A stretch of DNA of 64,000 nt from Bifidobacterium lemurum (GCF_014898175.1 NZ_CP062948.1:744001-808000), one strand, 5' to 3'; shown: positions 34,202 through 43,951, counted from the first letter of the stretch. Numbers and translations: made by a program. The notes: generated by a model from the sequence alone, not told the origin.

Positions 34202-36589
34202 GTGGAACGCATGGCTTCATATACACGTCGCGCCCGCAACACCGCCGGCGCCGCCGAGTCGAGCGCCGCCTCGACCCGCGGACCCCGCCGCAGCACACGC
34301 ACCGCCACGTCCCACCGACGGAACAACGGCAGCGTGAAGAAGACGGGCGCATCCGGATCGCATAAGTCGAAGAAGAAGAACGGCAAGAACGGCAAACCCG
34401 TCAAGCATCGCGTGCTCAAATGGACGCTGGGCATCATCGGCGGCCTGATCGGCGCCGCGCTGCTCGCCGGCATCGGCCTGTTCGTCTACCTGTACGCCAC
34501 CACGGAAATCCCCCAGCCCGAGAAATTCGCGCTGGCGGAGAAAACCACCGTCTACTACGCCGACGGCACCACGGAGATCGGCTCCTACGCCGAGCAGAAC
34601 CGCGATATCATCAGCTGCGAATCGTTGCCCGACTACGTGGGCCAGGCCATCGTCGCCTCGGAGGACCGCACCTTCTACAGCAACTCCGGCATCGACCTGA
34701 AGGGCATCGCCCGCGCCTTCATCACCAACGTGACCACCGGCACGCGCCAAGGCGGCTCCACCATCACCCAGCAGTACGCGGAACGCTACTACATGGGCGA
34801 AACCACCTCGTATATCGGCAAGGCGCGCGAGGCGGTCCTCGCCATCAAAATCGCGCAGACCGAAAGCAAGGACGAGGTGCTGTGCAACTACATGAACACC
34901 ATCTACCTGGGCCGCAACTCGTACGGCATCCAGGCGGCGGCGCAGGCGTATTTCGATAAGGACGCCAACGACCTGACCCTGTCGGAGGCCGCGATGCTGG
35001 CGGGCATCATCCCCGCGCCCTCGACCTGGGACCCCGCGGTGAACGAGGAGATGGCCCAGCAGCGCTTCGAGCGCGTGCTCAGCATCATGCAGGAGGACGG
35101 ATACATCACCTCCACCGAGGCGAGCGAGGCATCCACCTTCCCCACCGTCGTCGACAACACGCAGCAGAACATCTACCAGGGGTCGAACGGCTACCTGCTC
35201 ACCATGGTGCAACGCGAGCTCATCAACGCCGAGGCCTTCACCCAGGAGGATCTCGACACCGGCGGCTACAAGATCGTCACCACCATCGACAAAACCAAGC
35301 AGGACATCATGCAGACCGTGGGCGACACCCGCCCCGAAGACATGCCCGAATCCATCCAGGTGGGCGGCATCGCGGTCGATCCCGACACGGGAGCGGTGGT
35401 CTCCGTCTACGCGGGATCGGATTATCTGACGCAACAGCTCAACAACTGCGATCAGGCGGTGTTCGAACCCGGCTCGACCATGAAACCCTTCGCCCTGCTG
35501 GGAGCGGCGCAGGAGGGCGTGAACTTCAGCACGCTGTTCAACGGCAACTCCCACCAGCACTTCTCCGGCATCACCGACGAGGTGAACAACGCGTTGGAGA
35601 ACGACTGGGGCAACATCGACCTGTACCAGGCCACCGCCAACTCGGTGAACACGGTGTTCATGGCCATCAACGAGAAGCTCACCCCGCAGCGCACCGCCGA
35701 AATCGCGCATGAGGCGGGCATCACCGGCGAGATCGACGAGGATTCCCCCTACAACGTGTTGGGCATCAACGCGATCACCGTGTGGGATCTGGCGCAGGGC
35801 CACACCACCATCGCCAACGACGGCGTGAAGAACACACTGCATATGGTCGCCTCCGTGCAGGATTCCGACGGCAACGACCTGTACAACGCGCCCGCCGAGA
35901 ACGAGCAGGTGTTCGACTCCAACGATTGCGCGCTGGTGCAGAAGGCCATGCAGGGCACCACCTCGTATGGCACGGCCGCCGGCGTCTCCACGCTGCTGGG
36001 CCGCCCGGTGGCGGGCAAGTCCGGCACCGCGAACGACGAGAACGCCGCCTCCTTCGTGGGATACACGCCGAACCTGCTCAACGTGTGGGCCATCTGGAAT
36101 CCGGATGAGAACGGCAACCCGCAGGTGGTGCCGGAATTCGCCGGCTACGGCGTCTCCTCCACCGGCTACCCCTCGCATCTGTTCAGCGAGTACATGAGCC
36201 AGGCCTTGGAAGGCATGGAGGTCGAGCAGTTCACCACGGCCACGGACGACGGCAAGATCGGCGGATCCGACGGCACGTGGGGCCTGGGCACCTCCGTCGC
36301 GCAGCAACAGCAGCAGGCCCAGGAGCAGCAGGAGGCCCAGGAGGAAGCCCAGAGGCAGGCCGAGGAGGAAGCCCAGCGCCAGGCCGAGGAGGAGGCGCAG
36401 AGGCAAGCCGCTGAGCTCGCCGCGCAGTGCGCCGCCAACCCTAGCTATTCCACCGAATGTCCGAACTATCCCACCTCAGGCGACGGCGGTGACGGCGGAG
36501 ACGGCGAGGATTCCAACACCACGCCCGGAGAGAACAACGGGGGAAGCAGCTCCGGCACCGGCGGCTCATCCTCCAGCGGCGGCAATTAG
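34202..36589 (+). CDS. Class A penicillin-binding protein
   Basis: This 795-aa bifunctional peptidoglycan synthase has a basic cytoplasmic N-tail (about 75 residues) and a membrane anchor (about 78-100). The GT51 glycosyltransferase follows, with VASEDRTFYSNSGIDLKGIA and QGGSTITQQYAERYYMGE. The transpeptidase has GSTMKPF (Ser nucleophile), ANSVNTVF and KSGTAND. The C-terminus is a Gln/Glu/Ala repeat stretch (QRQAEEEAQRQAEEE), likely helical, then a Gly/Ser-rich tail. A GTG at 34202 has AGGGGGAA at proper distance; the ATG at 34211 is the alternative start. It builds the cell wall outside the membrane. Confidence 0.93.
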   Translation: MERMASYTRRARNTAGAAESSAASTRGPRRSTRTATSHRRNNGSVKKTGASGSHKSKKKNGKNGKPVKHRVLKWTLGIIGGLIGAALLAGIGLFVYLYATTEIPQPEKFALAEKTTVYYADGTTEIGSYAEQNRDIISCESLPDYVGQAIVASEDRTFYSNSGIDLKGIARAFITNVTTGTRQGGSTITQQYAERYYMGETTSYIGKAREAVLAIKIAQTESKDEVLCNYMNTIYLGRNSYGIQAAAQAYFDKDANDLTLSEAAMLAGIIPAPSTWDPAVNEEMAQQRFERVLSIMQEDGYITSTEASEASTFPTVVDNTQQNIYQGSNGYLLTMVQRELINAEAFTQEDLDTGGYKIVTTIDKTKQDIMQTVGDTRPEDMPESIQVGGIAVDPDTGAVVSVYAGSDYLTQQLNNCDQAVFEPGSTMKPFALLGAAQEGVNFSTLFNGNSHQHFSGITDEVNNALENDWGNIDLYQATANSVNTVFMAINEKLTPQRTAEIAHEAGITGEIDEDSPYNVLGINAITVWDLAQGHTTIANDGVKNTLHMVASVQDSDGNDLYNAPAENEQVFDSNDCALVQKAMQGTTSYGTAAGVSTLLGRPVAGKSGTANDENAASFVGYTPNLLNVWAIWNPDENGNPQVVPEFAGYGVSSTGYPSHLFSEYMSQALEGMEVEQFTTATDDGKIGGSDGTWGLGTSVAQQQQQAQEQQEAQEEAQRQAEEEAQRQAEEEAQRQAAELAAQCAANPSYSTECPNYPTSGDGGDGGDGEDSNTTPGENNGGSSSGTGGSSSSGGN

Positions 36590-36620
36590 CGTCGCAATCC
36601 GGTGATCCGGCGCATATGGC

Positions 36621-36654
36621 ACGAGAGGCCTCGAATCCAATCGAGGCCTCTCGT
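36621..36654. terminator. Bidirectional terminator between the PBP and GH43 genes
   Basis: A perfect 14-bp stem, ACGAGAGGCCTCGA with TCGAGGCCTCTCGT, has a 6-nt loop. It lies 32 bp past the PBP stop and about 110 bp past the convergent GH43 stop. There is no long T-run. Confidence 0.6.
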
Positions 36655-36762
36655 GTCATTGATGATGCGTTCAGGCCGTTCGGCCCATCCGGAGGCTTCC
36701 GCCATCCGCGCCGATTCGGTCCATCCTTGGGCGCACCCTTGGGTTGGCGCGGACGCGGCCCG

Positions 36763-37839
36763 CTACCGCGCCAACCGGTCGTATTCGGCGCGGGTGAGCG
36801 AGACGACGCCGCCGTGTTTGGTGTGCTCGGCGAGAGCGAAGTCGGGATCGTCCAGCAAACGCCAGCCCGCGTCCAGATCATTGGTGACCATCGGACGGTA
36901 GCCGATCGAGGGGATCACATCCACCAGCAGATACCATTCGTCGCCCGCTCCCCCATCGTTGTGATGGTTGGCGAACACGGCCGGCCCCTCCACGCCGCCC
37001 GGCTCGCCGCCGGCGTATTCCGCGCCGATGCGCGTCTGGACCGTGGTCCATTCCGCGCCCCGCTCCCACCAGCGTTTCGCGTCGGTGCGGTCCATCCAGA
37101 TGCCGTTGCCGTGGCTGTTGTCCTTGGTGATGCGGTAGGTGCGCGTGCCGCCGTCCGGCAGCGGCCGTTGAATCATGGTGGTGTCGATGGAGTTGCCGCC
37201 GGTGTCGATGAACACGCCGCCGTATTCGTACGTTTCGTTGGTGAAGTCGCGTGTCGCGCCCCACAGCACGGTGTCGTGCGAGTCCGGATCGGTGTGTCCG
37301 GGGTCGTCGTCGGCGAACGGGCGGGACGACCAGTACATCACGAACGCGCCGCGCCCGCCGTCATGGCCGGCCGCGCGATCCTCGTCGTAGTAGTCCGGCA
37401 CCCACAGGCATTCGCAGGCCCAGGCCATGCCGAGTTCCATGCGCGAGCCGTCGGCCCTGCGCGACACGTCGAGTGTGCGGGGACCGCGCCAATGCAGCAG
37501 ATCGTCGGATTCCCAGATGATGAGGTCGGTGCTGCCGTGGTGGCTCCAGTAGCCCCAGTTGTCGTTGCCCTCCTCGGCGTCGAGTCCGCCGAACACACGC
37601 AGGTCCGTGGCGATGATGTACCACACGCCGGTTTCCGGGTTGCGGATGATATGCGGGTCGCGCACGCCGGTGGTGCCGATGTCCGAGGTGAGCACCGGCT
37701 CGCCGCCGTTGAGCGGAATCCAACGGCGCGGGTCGTCGCCGTCGGAGCGGTCCAGATAGATGCGCTCGGCATAGCCGTGCGGGTCCTCGCGGAAGTGGAC
37801 CATCAGGTAGCCGTACTTCTCGTCGTTCCGTGTATTCAC
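36763..37839 (-). CDS. GH43-family glycoside hydrolase
   Basis: This is a 358-aa enzyme of the GH43 five-bladed propeller family, active on arabinofuranosyl or related linkages. The catalytic base is in TTGVRDPHIIRNPETG and the general acid probably in GVEGPAVFANHH. The start is GTG at 37839 (followed by NTRNDEKYGYL), with AGAAAGGAAC before it. There is no signal peptide, so it acts on imported oligosaccharides in the cytoplasm. It is the last gene of the importer operon (lipoprotein, two permeases, DUF624 protein, this enzyme). The subfamily is not assigned. Confidence 0.85.
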   Translation of the reverse strand: MNTRNDEKYGYLMVHFREDPHGYAERIYLDRSDGDDPRRWIPLNGGEPVLTSDIGTTGVRDPHIIRNPETGVWYIIATDLRVFGGLDAEEGNDNWGYWSHHGSTDLIIWESDDLLHWRGPRTLDVSRRADGSRMELGMAWACECLWVPDYYDEDRAAGHDGGRGAFVMYWSSRPFADDDPGHTDPDSHDTVLWGATRDFTNETYEYGGVFIDTGGNSIDTTMIQRPLPDGGTRTYRITKDNSHGNGIWMDRTDAKRWWERGAEWTTVQTRIGAEYAGGEPGGVEGPAVFANHHNDGGAGDEWYLLVDVIPSIGYRPMVTNDLDAGWRLLDDPDFALAEHTKHGGVVSLTRAEYDRLAR

Positions 37840-37892
37840 AATCGTTCCTTTCTGTTTCGAAGCGCCATGCGCTCCAGCGGACCGAACCGATG

Positions 37893-38540
37893 TCAGCGCG
37901 GTTCCAAAACGTGCACGTCCATGCCCGGCAGTCTGCCGAAGGAGTAGATCGCGCCCATCGCGGCGAACGCCGGCGCCGCGACGCCGAAGGCCACCATCAG
38001 CCCCGGCCATGTGTAGTACGCCCATACCACCAGCAGCAACAGCAGGGCCAGCATCAGAGAACACAGCGGGCGGGCCACCACCATCTGGAACGAGGTGCGC
38101 ACCTGCCACCAGAGCCGCTCGTCGAAGTTCACATGGACGGCCCACGACATCATCACGAACAGGCCGTAGACGACGTTGAGCACCAGCAAGGCTCCGGAGA
38201 CCCCATAGCCGACCGGGCCGAGGTCGTTCCAATTCATCAGCCAGTATTCCCAGATCAGCACCAGCCAGACAACGAACTGCGGGTAGCCCAACGCGTTGGC
38301 GGGCTTCAGCTCCGCCTTCCATGCCTGGTGGAACACAGACCATGTCTGTTTCATCGTCCACGAACGGTCGTCGACATCCAACAGCCATGTGCGATAGGTG
38401 GCGTACGCGGCGGCGATCGAGGGGAAGAAACCCGCCACGACCAACCCCATCAGCATATGCGCGATGAAGGCGATGTGAACGACCACAACCATCATGATCA
38501 TACGGCAGATGAATTCATAACCGACGGCGAATCGCTTCAT
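37893..38540 (-). CDS. DUF624 (YesL-like) membrane protein
   Basis: This 215-aa protein has five or six hydrophobic segments and belongs to the DUF624/YesL family, typical starts being YEFICRM with a following FFPSIAAAYATYR. Members are regularly found beside oligosaccharide ABC importers (for example yesLOPQ in Bacillus), but their function is unknown. AAAGGGGACC precedes the ATG. It lies 53 bp before the GH43 gene and about 150 bp after the second permease, so it is in the same unit. Confidence 0.87.
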   Translation of the reverse strand: MKRFAVGYEFICRMIMMVVVVHIAFIAHMLMGLVVAGFFPSIAAAYATYRTWLLDVDDRSWTMKQTWSVFHQAWKAELKPANALGYPQFVVWLVLIWEYWLMNWNDLGPVGYGVSGALLVLNVVYGLFVMMSWAVHVNFDERLWWQVRTSFQMVVARPLCSLMLALLLLLVVWAYYTWPGLMVAFGVAAPAFAAMGAIYSFGRLPGMDVHVLEPR

Positions 38541-38689
38541 CGCGGTCCCCTTTCAGTGGAGCGGCATACCTTATGCAAACCTTTATAGGCGATGTCGTGG
38601 AGATGGTCCGGATATGAACCGGCGCTGCCGCCGTACGGGGTACGGTCACCAGCGCCGGGGTCGGAGTTCCGCAGGACGGTATCCGTCGA

Positions 38690-39649
38690 TCAGCCCTTCA
38701 CGGCGCCGATCATGACGCCCTTGGTGAAGTACTTCTGGATGAAGGGGTAGATGACCAGAAGCGGCAGGGTGGAGACGATGATGATGCCGTACTTGATCGA
38801 ATCGGCCAGCTGCTGGCGTTCGATCATCGACTGGCCGTTGCTGCTGCCGCCACCGGACGTGGTGACCTGGTTGGCGAGCAGGATGTTCTGCAGGATCACC
38901 TGCAACGGCTGCTTGTTCTGGTTCCTGATGTAGATCAGGCCTGTGAAGTAGTCGTTCCAGTGGCCCACGAAGTAGTACAGCGCGATCACGCCGATGATGG
39001 CGCTGGACAGCGGCAGCACGATCTTGATGAAGTATCCGAAATACCCCAGGCCATCGATCTGCGCGGCGTCATGCAGCTCCTCGGGGATCGAGGATTCGAA
39101 GAAGGAGCGTACGATGATCACGTTGAACACGGACACGGCGCCCGGCAGGATGAACACCCACATGGTGTCGAGGATGTTCAGATCCTTCATCAGCAGGTAG
39201 CCCGGGATCAGGCCGCCGGAGAAGAACATGGTGAAGGTGAACAGGAACAGGATGACGCGGCGGGGCTTGAACTCCGCGCGGGACAGCGCGAAGCCCACCG
39301 GCAGCGTGACCAGCATGTTGACCAGCGTGCCGACCACGGAGTACAGGATGGTGTTGCGGTAGCCGATCCAGATGCGCGGCTCCTGCAGCACCTTGACGTA
39401 GCCGTTGAAATTGATGCCCTTCGGGAAGAGCACCACCTCGCCTTGGGAGACGAGTCCGGCGTTCGAGAAGCTGGCGATCACCACGAACCACAGCGGGTAG
39501 ATGGTCACGAACACCACGGCCACGATGATGGCCGCGATGATGATGTCGACGATCCAGTCGCCAAGCGTCTTGTGCTGACGGACCTTGGGGTTCCACGGGA
39601 TATCTGCGCTGGAGGCCTTGGCGGCGAGCGTGGGGGCGGATGCGCTCAT
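38690..39649 (-). CDS. Carbohydrate ABC transporter permease (MalG/LplC type)
   Basis: This is a 319-aa permease with six membrane helices, similar to LplC/YtcP. The cytoplasmic coupling loop EELHDAAQIDGLGYFGYFIKI is near residue 205. The C-terminal PFIQKYFTKGVMIGAVKG is the hallmark of this family. The ATG at 39649 is preceded by AGAAAGGATC. It is 35 bp downstream of the partner permease and forms the heterodimeric channel with it. The ATPase is not encoded here; bifidobacterial importers of this class generally share an MsmK-type ATPase encoded elsewhere. Confidence 0.93.
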   Translation of the reverse strand: MSASAPTLAAKASSADIPWNPKVRQHKTLGDWIVDIIIAAIIVAVVFVTIYPLWFVVIASFSNAGLVSQGEVVLFPKGINFNGYVKVLQEPRIWIGYRNTILYSVVGTLVNMLVTLPVGFALSRAEFKPRRVILFLFTFTMFFSGGLIPGYLLMKDLNILDTMWVFILPGAVSVFNVIIVRSFFESSIPEELHDAAQIDGLGYFGYFIKIVLPLSSAIIGVIALYYFVGHWNDYFTGLIYIRNQNKQPLQVILQNILLANQVTTSGGGSSNGQSMIERQQLADSIKYGIIIVSTLPLLVIYPFIQKYFTKGVMIGAVKG

Positions 39650-39684
39650 GGCTGATGATCCTTTCTTGACGTTTCGTTTCCGCA

Positions 39685-40668
39685 TCAGAAGATGCTGGTG
39701 TTGGACGCCCGCTTGGCGACTTGGTTCGCGATGATCAGGAACAGGAAGTTGATGACCGTGTTGAAGAGGTTGATGGCCGTCGAATAACTGTATTGGTTGG
39801 ACACCAGACCCATCTTGTAGACGAAGGTCGAAAGCACCTCGGAGCCGGACAGGTTCAGCGAGTTCTGCATCAGGTAGACCTTTTCGAATCCGACGCCGAG
39901 CACGGAGCCCATGTTCAGGATCAGCAGGATGCCGCAGGTGGGCAGGATCGTGGGGATGTCCACGTAGCGGATCAGCTGGAGGCGGCCCGCGCCGTCCATC
40001 TTGGCGGCCTCGTACAGCGAGGTGTCCACGCCGGCGAGGGCGGCCAGATAGATGATGGAGTTCCAGCCGCAGTGCTGCCAGACTTCGGTGATCCAGTAGA
40101 TCGGGGCGAAGGCGTCCGGGTTGCCCAGAATGTTCGTCTCCCCCAGGAAACGGCCGATCATGCCGGAGTTCGGCGCCAGGAAGATGTTGATCATCGAGAC
40201 GATGACCACGGTGGAGATGAAGTGCGGCATGTAGGTGATGGTCTGCACGAAGGATTTGGTGCGCTTGCCGGCGATCTGGTTGATGAGCAGGGCCAGGATG
40301 ATCGGCGCGATGAAGCCCAGCACCAGCGTTCCCAGGGAGACGCGGATCGTGTTGATGATCAGGTCGTCGAACTGCGGGGAGTTGAAGAACTGGATGAAGT
40401 ATTTGAATCCGACGAACTTGCCGCCCGAAAGGCCCGCGCCGGGCACGAACTCGCGGAATGCGAGCTGGATGCCGTACATGGGCACGTAGGCGAACAGGCC
40501 GACGAAGATCATCGCGGGCAGGGACATCAGCCACAGCTGCCAGTAGCGCGACATGTGGTTGCCGATGCGGGCCATCAGAGACGGCCGCTGTGCTGTGCTG
40601 TCGCCCGCCTGCCGCGATGCGGAGGACAGATCTTTGGCGCCGTGCGCGCCTCGTGTTGCGGAAGCCAT
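39685..40668 (-). CDS. Carbohydrate ABC transporter permease (MalF/LplB type)
   Basis: This is a 327-aa permease with a hydrophilic N-tail (about 45 residues) and six helices. The coupling loop DTSLYEAAKMDGAGRLQLIR is near residue 225 and the start of the core is MSLPAMIFVGLFAYVPMYGI. It matches the LplB type, partner of the LplC-like permease next to it. GAGGGAAGG precedes the ATG at 40668. It lies about 200 bp after the binding-protein gene; that gap contains a hairpin-prone stretch that may lower permease levels relative to the lipoprotein. Confidence 0.93.
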   Translation of the reverse strand: MASATRGAHGAKDLSSASRQAGDSTAQRPSLMARIGNHMSRYWQLWLMSLPAMIFVGLFAYVPMYGIQLAFREFVPGAGLSGGKFVGFKYFIQFFNSPQFDDLIINTIRVSLGTLVLGFIAPIILALLINQIAGKRTKSFVQTITYMPHFISTVVIVSMINIFLAPNSGMIGRFLGETNILGNPDAFAPIYWITEVWQHCGWNSIIYLAALAGVDTSLYEAAKMDGAGRLQLIRYVDIPTILPTCGILLILNMGSVLGVGFEKVYLMQNSLNLSGSEVLSTFVYKMGLVSNQYSYSTAINLFNTVINFLFLIIANQVAKRASNTSIF

Positions 40669-40874
40669 GGATATCCTTCCCTCAATGAAATGCGATCTTT
40701 GGATTGCGACAAGTGCGTCGCGCGATGCCGCGCGATGCGACGGCGTCGATTGCCCGGGCCGGGTGGCACAGGGCCCGATTGCCGTTCGCACGTCTGTGTT
40801 GGCGAGGGAATCGGGCCCTGTTATGTTGTTTTCGGTTATGCGCGGGATGGGGTCATCGCGCGCTCATGCTCGGC

Positions 40875-42461
40875 TCAGGAGGCGGCGATGGTGTCGTCGT
40901 AGGCCTTCTGCCACAGCTCGATGTTCTGGTCGAGACCGCTGCTCTTGAGCGTTTCGATGTACTCGTTCCAGGTCTCGTCGGTCAGGCCGCCGTCCTGGAT
41001 CCAGGTGGAGATGAGCGGCAGGGCGTAGTTCCAGATGGTCGAGTTGTTGTTGGAGACGGTGGTGTTGTCCTCGGCGCTCAGACGGGTGTACATCGGGATC
41101 AGGTCGTTCTCGCCGATGTGGGACTGCTGGGTGGCGTACACGCTGCCATCCTCCTCGGCCAGCACCTTGTCCTGGTCGCCGGTGACGGACATGTCCTCGC
41201 GCACCCAGGTCAGGCCGCGGTCGGCCAGGCCGAAGGTGGACAGGTCGTCCTGGAACTGGATCACGTTGTAGACGCCGTCGCCGGTGTTCTCGATGTAGGT
41301 GTCGAGATCGCCGTAGTAGGACTCCATGGAGATGTCCGGATCGAGGAAGGTGTCGATGATCTTGAGCGCGGCGGCCTTGTGGGCCTCGTCCAGGCCGGCC
41401 GCGACCGCGGCGCCGTTGTAGATGTCCTGGAACTGCGGCTCCCAGGTGGTCTCCTCATAGGAGACGCCCGGGGCGGCGGGGACCTCGATGGAGACGTACT
41501 GGTCGGAGAGGTCGCCGAAGTTGCCGGTGTTCCAGCCGAAGATCATGCCGACCTTGGCGGTCACGCCGTCGGAGGAGATGTCGGCGGTGTTCAGCGAGGA
41601 GTCGCGGGTGAGCACGTCGGCGGGCATCAGGCCGGCCTCGATCAGGGAATGGTAGTACTCGATGACGGAGCGGAAGTTGTCGGTGAGCATCCAGTTGTTC
41701 ACCACGCCGTCCTTGACGTACATGCCCTGGGAGCCGGCGGAGGTGATCACCTGGGTGTTGATGCCGGTGCCGTTGAGCAGCAGGAACGGGCTCCACCAGC
41801 CGAATCCGGCGGTGCCGAGCTGGTTGATCAGCATCGGAACCTCGTCGGCCTCGCCGTTGCCGTTCGGATCCTGCTCCTTGAAGGCGGTGAGCACTTCGGT
41901 CAGCTCGTCCCAGGTGGTCGGCACCTCAAGGCCGAGCTTGTCGAGCCAGGACTTGTTGATCATGAGGTTCTGGCCGGAGGACCACTTGGCGCCGGAGGCG
42001 TTGCCGTAGTCGGAGGGCACCTGCCAGACGTGGCCGTCGAGGTCGGAGCCGAACATCTTGGCTTCCGGCACGGCTTCGAAGTATTCCTGCACGTTCGGCA
42101 TGGAGTCGAGGTCGTCGGAGAGATCCTCCCAGTAGTTGTACTGGGCGAAGTTGTCGGCGTTGTAGCCCCAGATGGTGATGTCGGCGACGTCGCCGCTGGC
42201 CAGCACGGTGGAGGCCTGCTGCGCCCACTGGGTGTCGAGGATCTCCTCCCATTCGATCTCGCAGTCGCAGGCGGCTTCCAGATCCTGGGTGAGCTTCATG
42301 TCCGCGGCTTCGATCTGGGTGCTGCGCTTGATCAGGCTGATCTTGATGATCGGCTTGCCATCGGCGTTCGTGGCGTTGCCGTCGCTGCCGCAGGCCGACA
42401 GGCTGACGGTGCCCATCATGGCCAGTGCGATGGCGGCCGCAAGGCTCTTCTTGATCTTCAT
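40875..42461 (-). CDS. Sugar ABC transporter substrate-binding lipoprotein
   Basis: This 528-aa extracellular solute-binding protein of family 1 (LplA type) is anchored as a lipoprotein (lipobox LSAC, Cys24). It would capture oligosaccharides for the two permeases downstream. The length and lack of similarity to maltose-type binding proteins suggest a larger oligosaccharide. Two LacI-type operator sites lie 105-150 bp before the start, and GAG-rich GGAGAAACC precedes the ATG. The surrounding GH43 genes point to arabino-oligosaccharides as ligand. The transporter class is firm; the ligand is inferred. Confidence 0.92.
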   Translation of the reverse strand: MKIKKSLAAAIALAMMGTVSLSACGSDGNATNADGKPIIKISLIKRSTQIEAADMKLTQDLEAACDCEIEWEEILDTQWAQQASTVLASGDVADITIWGYNADNFAQYNYWEDLSDDLDSMPNVQEYFEAVPEAKMFGSDLDGHVWQVPSDYGNASGAKWSSGQNLMINKSWLDKLGLEVPTTWDELTEVLTAFKEQDPNGNGEADEVPMLINQLGTAGFGWWSPFLLLNGTGINTQVITSAGSQGMYVKDGVVNNWMLTDNFRSVIEYYHSLIEAGLMPADVLTRDSSLNTADISSDGVTAKVGMIFGWNTGNFGDLSDQYVSIEVPAAPGVSYEETTWEPQFQDIYNGAAVAAGLDEAHKAAALKIIDTFLDPDISMESYYGDLDTYIENTGDGVYNVIQFQDDLSTFGLADRGLTWVREDMSVTGDQDKVLAEEDGSVYATQQSHIGENDLIPMYTRLSAEDNTTVSNNNSTIWNYALPLISTWIQDGGLTDETWNEYIETLKSSGLDQNIELWQKAYDDTIAAS

Positions 42462-42564
42462 GGTTTCTCCTTACTTGCTTTGGCGGTAAAACCAAAATCC
42501 TTCGTCGAACCACCGGCCCTGTCCAAGGACTTCCTTGTCGGCGATCATATCGCCACAGCTCCGA

Positions 42565-42612
42565 TTTCTAACGTTGTAATTTTGATTATACAACTATTTT
42601 CATCGTTGTACA
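42565..42612 (-). promoter_or_regulatory. Paired LacI-type operators, importer operon
   Basis: Two matches to a TTACAAC/GTTGTAA palindrome occur. TTCTAACGTTGTAA is centred at 42572/42573 and TTTCATCGTTGTACA at 42604/42605, 32 bp apart. They are the A/T-rich core of the 42462-42763 gap, upstream of the binding-protein gene. They share the motif seen at 43810, 45073 and 47246 and are best assigned to the LacI protein encoded at 43952. Confidence 0.65.
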
Positions 42613-42675
42613 AATCAGCGGGACACGCTGTGTTGCTCTTCGGTTTTCGCGTGTTCCGCCCGGACGGAAGGCCCG

Positions 42676-42740
42676 GGCGGAATCACTGTATCGGGGCGGA
42701 ATCATTGCGTTCCGGACGGAATCATTGCGTTCCGGCCGAA
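42676..42740. repeat. Short tandem repeats after the GH43_26 gene
   Basis: Three steps of about 19-20 bp (CGGAATCACTGTATCGGGG, then GCGGAATCATTGCGTTCCG twice with small changes) follow a hairpin of TTCCGCCCGG with CCGGGCGGAA at 42655-42682. They lie just beyond the stop of the GH43 gene at 42764. Role unknown; perhaps part of a terminator region. Confidence 0.5.
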
Positions 42741-42763
42741 ACGAATCCTCCGGCAGCGCCGCC

Positions 42764-43780
42764 TCAGGCGGCCAGCATCGCGCCGGCGCGCGGGCCTCCG
42801 TCCGCGGGCAGCACGTCGGTGGTGGCGGGGGTCCACACCACATCCGGCTCGGGAACGCCGAAGTCGGGGCCGGATTCGGTCCAGCCCACCACGCCGACGC
42901 GGGCATGGCGGTTCGGATCGAACAGCGGATCGCCTTTGATGTCGGTGTAGTTGCGGCAGTGGTAGATCATCAGATCGGTCTCGCCGTCCTCCGCCTTGAC
43001 GAAGGAGTTGTGGCCAGGGCCGTACTGGCCGTTCTCGGCGCAGGTCTTGAACACCGGCACCGGGCTCTTCGTCCAGCTGGCCGGGTCGAGCAGATCGGCG
43101 TCGCGATCGGCGGTGAGCAGGCCCACGGCGTACGGCACGCCGGTGCCGGAGGCCGAGTAGGTGATGTAGATCTTATCGCCGTGGAAGAGGAAGGCGGGCC
43201 CCTCGTTGACGAGGAAGTCGATGCATTCCCAGTCGTATTCGGGCTTGGTGAGCATCACCGGCTCGCTGTCCAGCGTCCACGGATTGGCCATTTTGGCGAT
43301 GTAGAGGTTGGAGTTGCCGGGGATGTCGTAGTCCTTCTGCGCCCAGACGAGGTACTGCACGCCGTCGATCACCTCGGTGGTGGCGTCCAGCGAGAACGAA
43401 TCCATCGGCGTGACGATCCGCCCCTTCTCCACCCAGTTGTCGGTGGTGGGGTCGTCGTCGGTGTTCTCCAGCACGAACATGCGGTGCGTGGGCATGCCGT
43501 TGGGCTCGAACTCGCGCTCGGCCGCGGCGAAGTAGATGTACCACGCGCCGTTCACGCGGTGCAGCTCGGGCGCCCAGATGTATTTGCTCATCGGGCCGGA
43601 CTCATGCTTGCGCCACACCACGGTTTCGGGCGCGGACTGCAATCCGTTGATCGTCGACGCGTGACGAATCGCGATGCAGTTGTATTCGGGGTCGGAACCG
43701 GTGAAGTAGTACTCGCCGTCCACTTTGACCACCCAAGGATCGGCTCGTTGTAGCACTACCGGATTGTTGTAAACAGCCAT
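42764..43780 (-). CDS. GH43 (subfamily 26-like) exo-alpha-1,5-L-arabinofuranosidase
   Basis: This 338-aa enzyme matches the GH43_26 pattern. The N-terminal VVLQRADPWVV gives the catalytic base Asp14. IWAPELHRVNGAWYIYFAA, FSLDATTEV (the pKa-modulating Asp), and FLVNEGPAFL (the general acid Glu) follow, then YGPGHNSFV and DPNRHARVG. Characterised members release arabinose from the ends of alpha-1,5-arabinan oligosaccharides. No signal peptide is present, so it is cytoplasmic. GGGAG precedes the ATG at 43780. Two LacI-type operators lie 30-70 bp upstream. It is its own transcription unit between the LacI terminator and the importer operators. Confidence 0.88.
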   Translation of the reverse strand: MAVYNNPVVLQRADPWVVKVDGEYYFTGSDPEYNCIAIRHASTINGLQSAPETVVWRKHESGPMSKYIWAPELHRVNGAWYIYFAAAEREFEPNGMPTHRMFVLENTDDDPTTDNWVEKGRIVTPMDSFSLDATTEVIDGVQYLVWAQKDYDIPGNSNLYIAKMANPWTLDSEPVMLTKPEYDWECIDFLVNEGPAFLFHGDKIYITYSASGTGVPYAVGLLTADRDADLLDPASWTKSPVPVFKTCAENGQYGPGHNSFVKAEDGETDLMIYHCRNYTDIKGDPLFDPNRHARVGVVGWTESGPDFGVPEPDVVWTPATTDVLPADGGPRAGAMLAA

Positions 43781-43809
43781 GTTCTCCCTCAATCCTTTGC
43801 GTTTCAGAG

Positions 43810-43848
43810 TTTACAACGTTGAATATAACAGATTTACAACGTTGAAAC
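43810..43848 (-). promoter_or_regulatory. Paired LacI-type operators before the GH43_26 gene
   Basis: TTTACAACGTTGAA occurs twice, centred at 43817/43818 and 43840/43841, exactly 23 bp apart. Both sit 30-70 bp before the GH43_26 start codon, in a position to block its promoter. Confidence 0.7.
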
Positions 43849-43867
43849 AAGTCGGCGCGTTAACGCG

Positions 43868-43908
43868 TAAAAAAGAGAGGCCGATGCGTCGCCACGCATC
43901 GGCCTCTC
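43868..43908 (-). terminator. lacI-type regulator terminator
   Basis: A perfect 15-bp stem, GAGAGGCCGATGCGT with ACGCATCGGCCTCTC, has a 4-nt loop. On the minus strand it is followed by TTTTTT. It ends the transcription unit of the regulator gene 44 bp past its stop. Confidence 0.88.
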
Positions 43909-43951
43909 CACACAAAACGCCGCCGGCCCATTCCGACCGGCGTAAGCATCG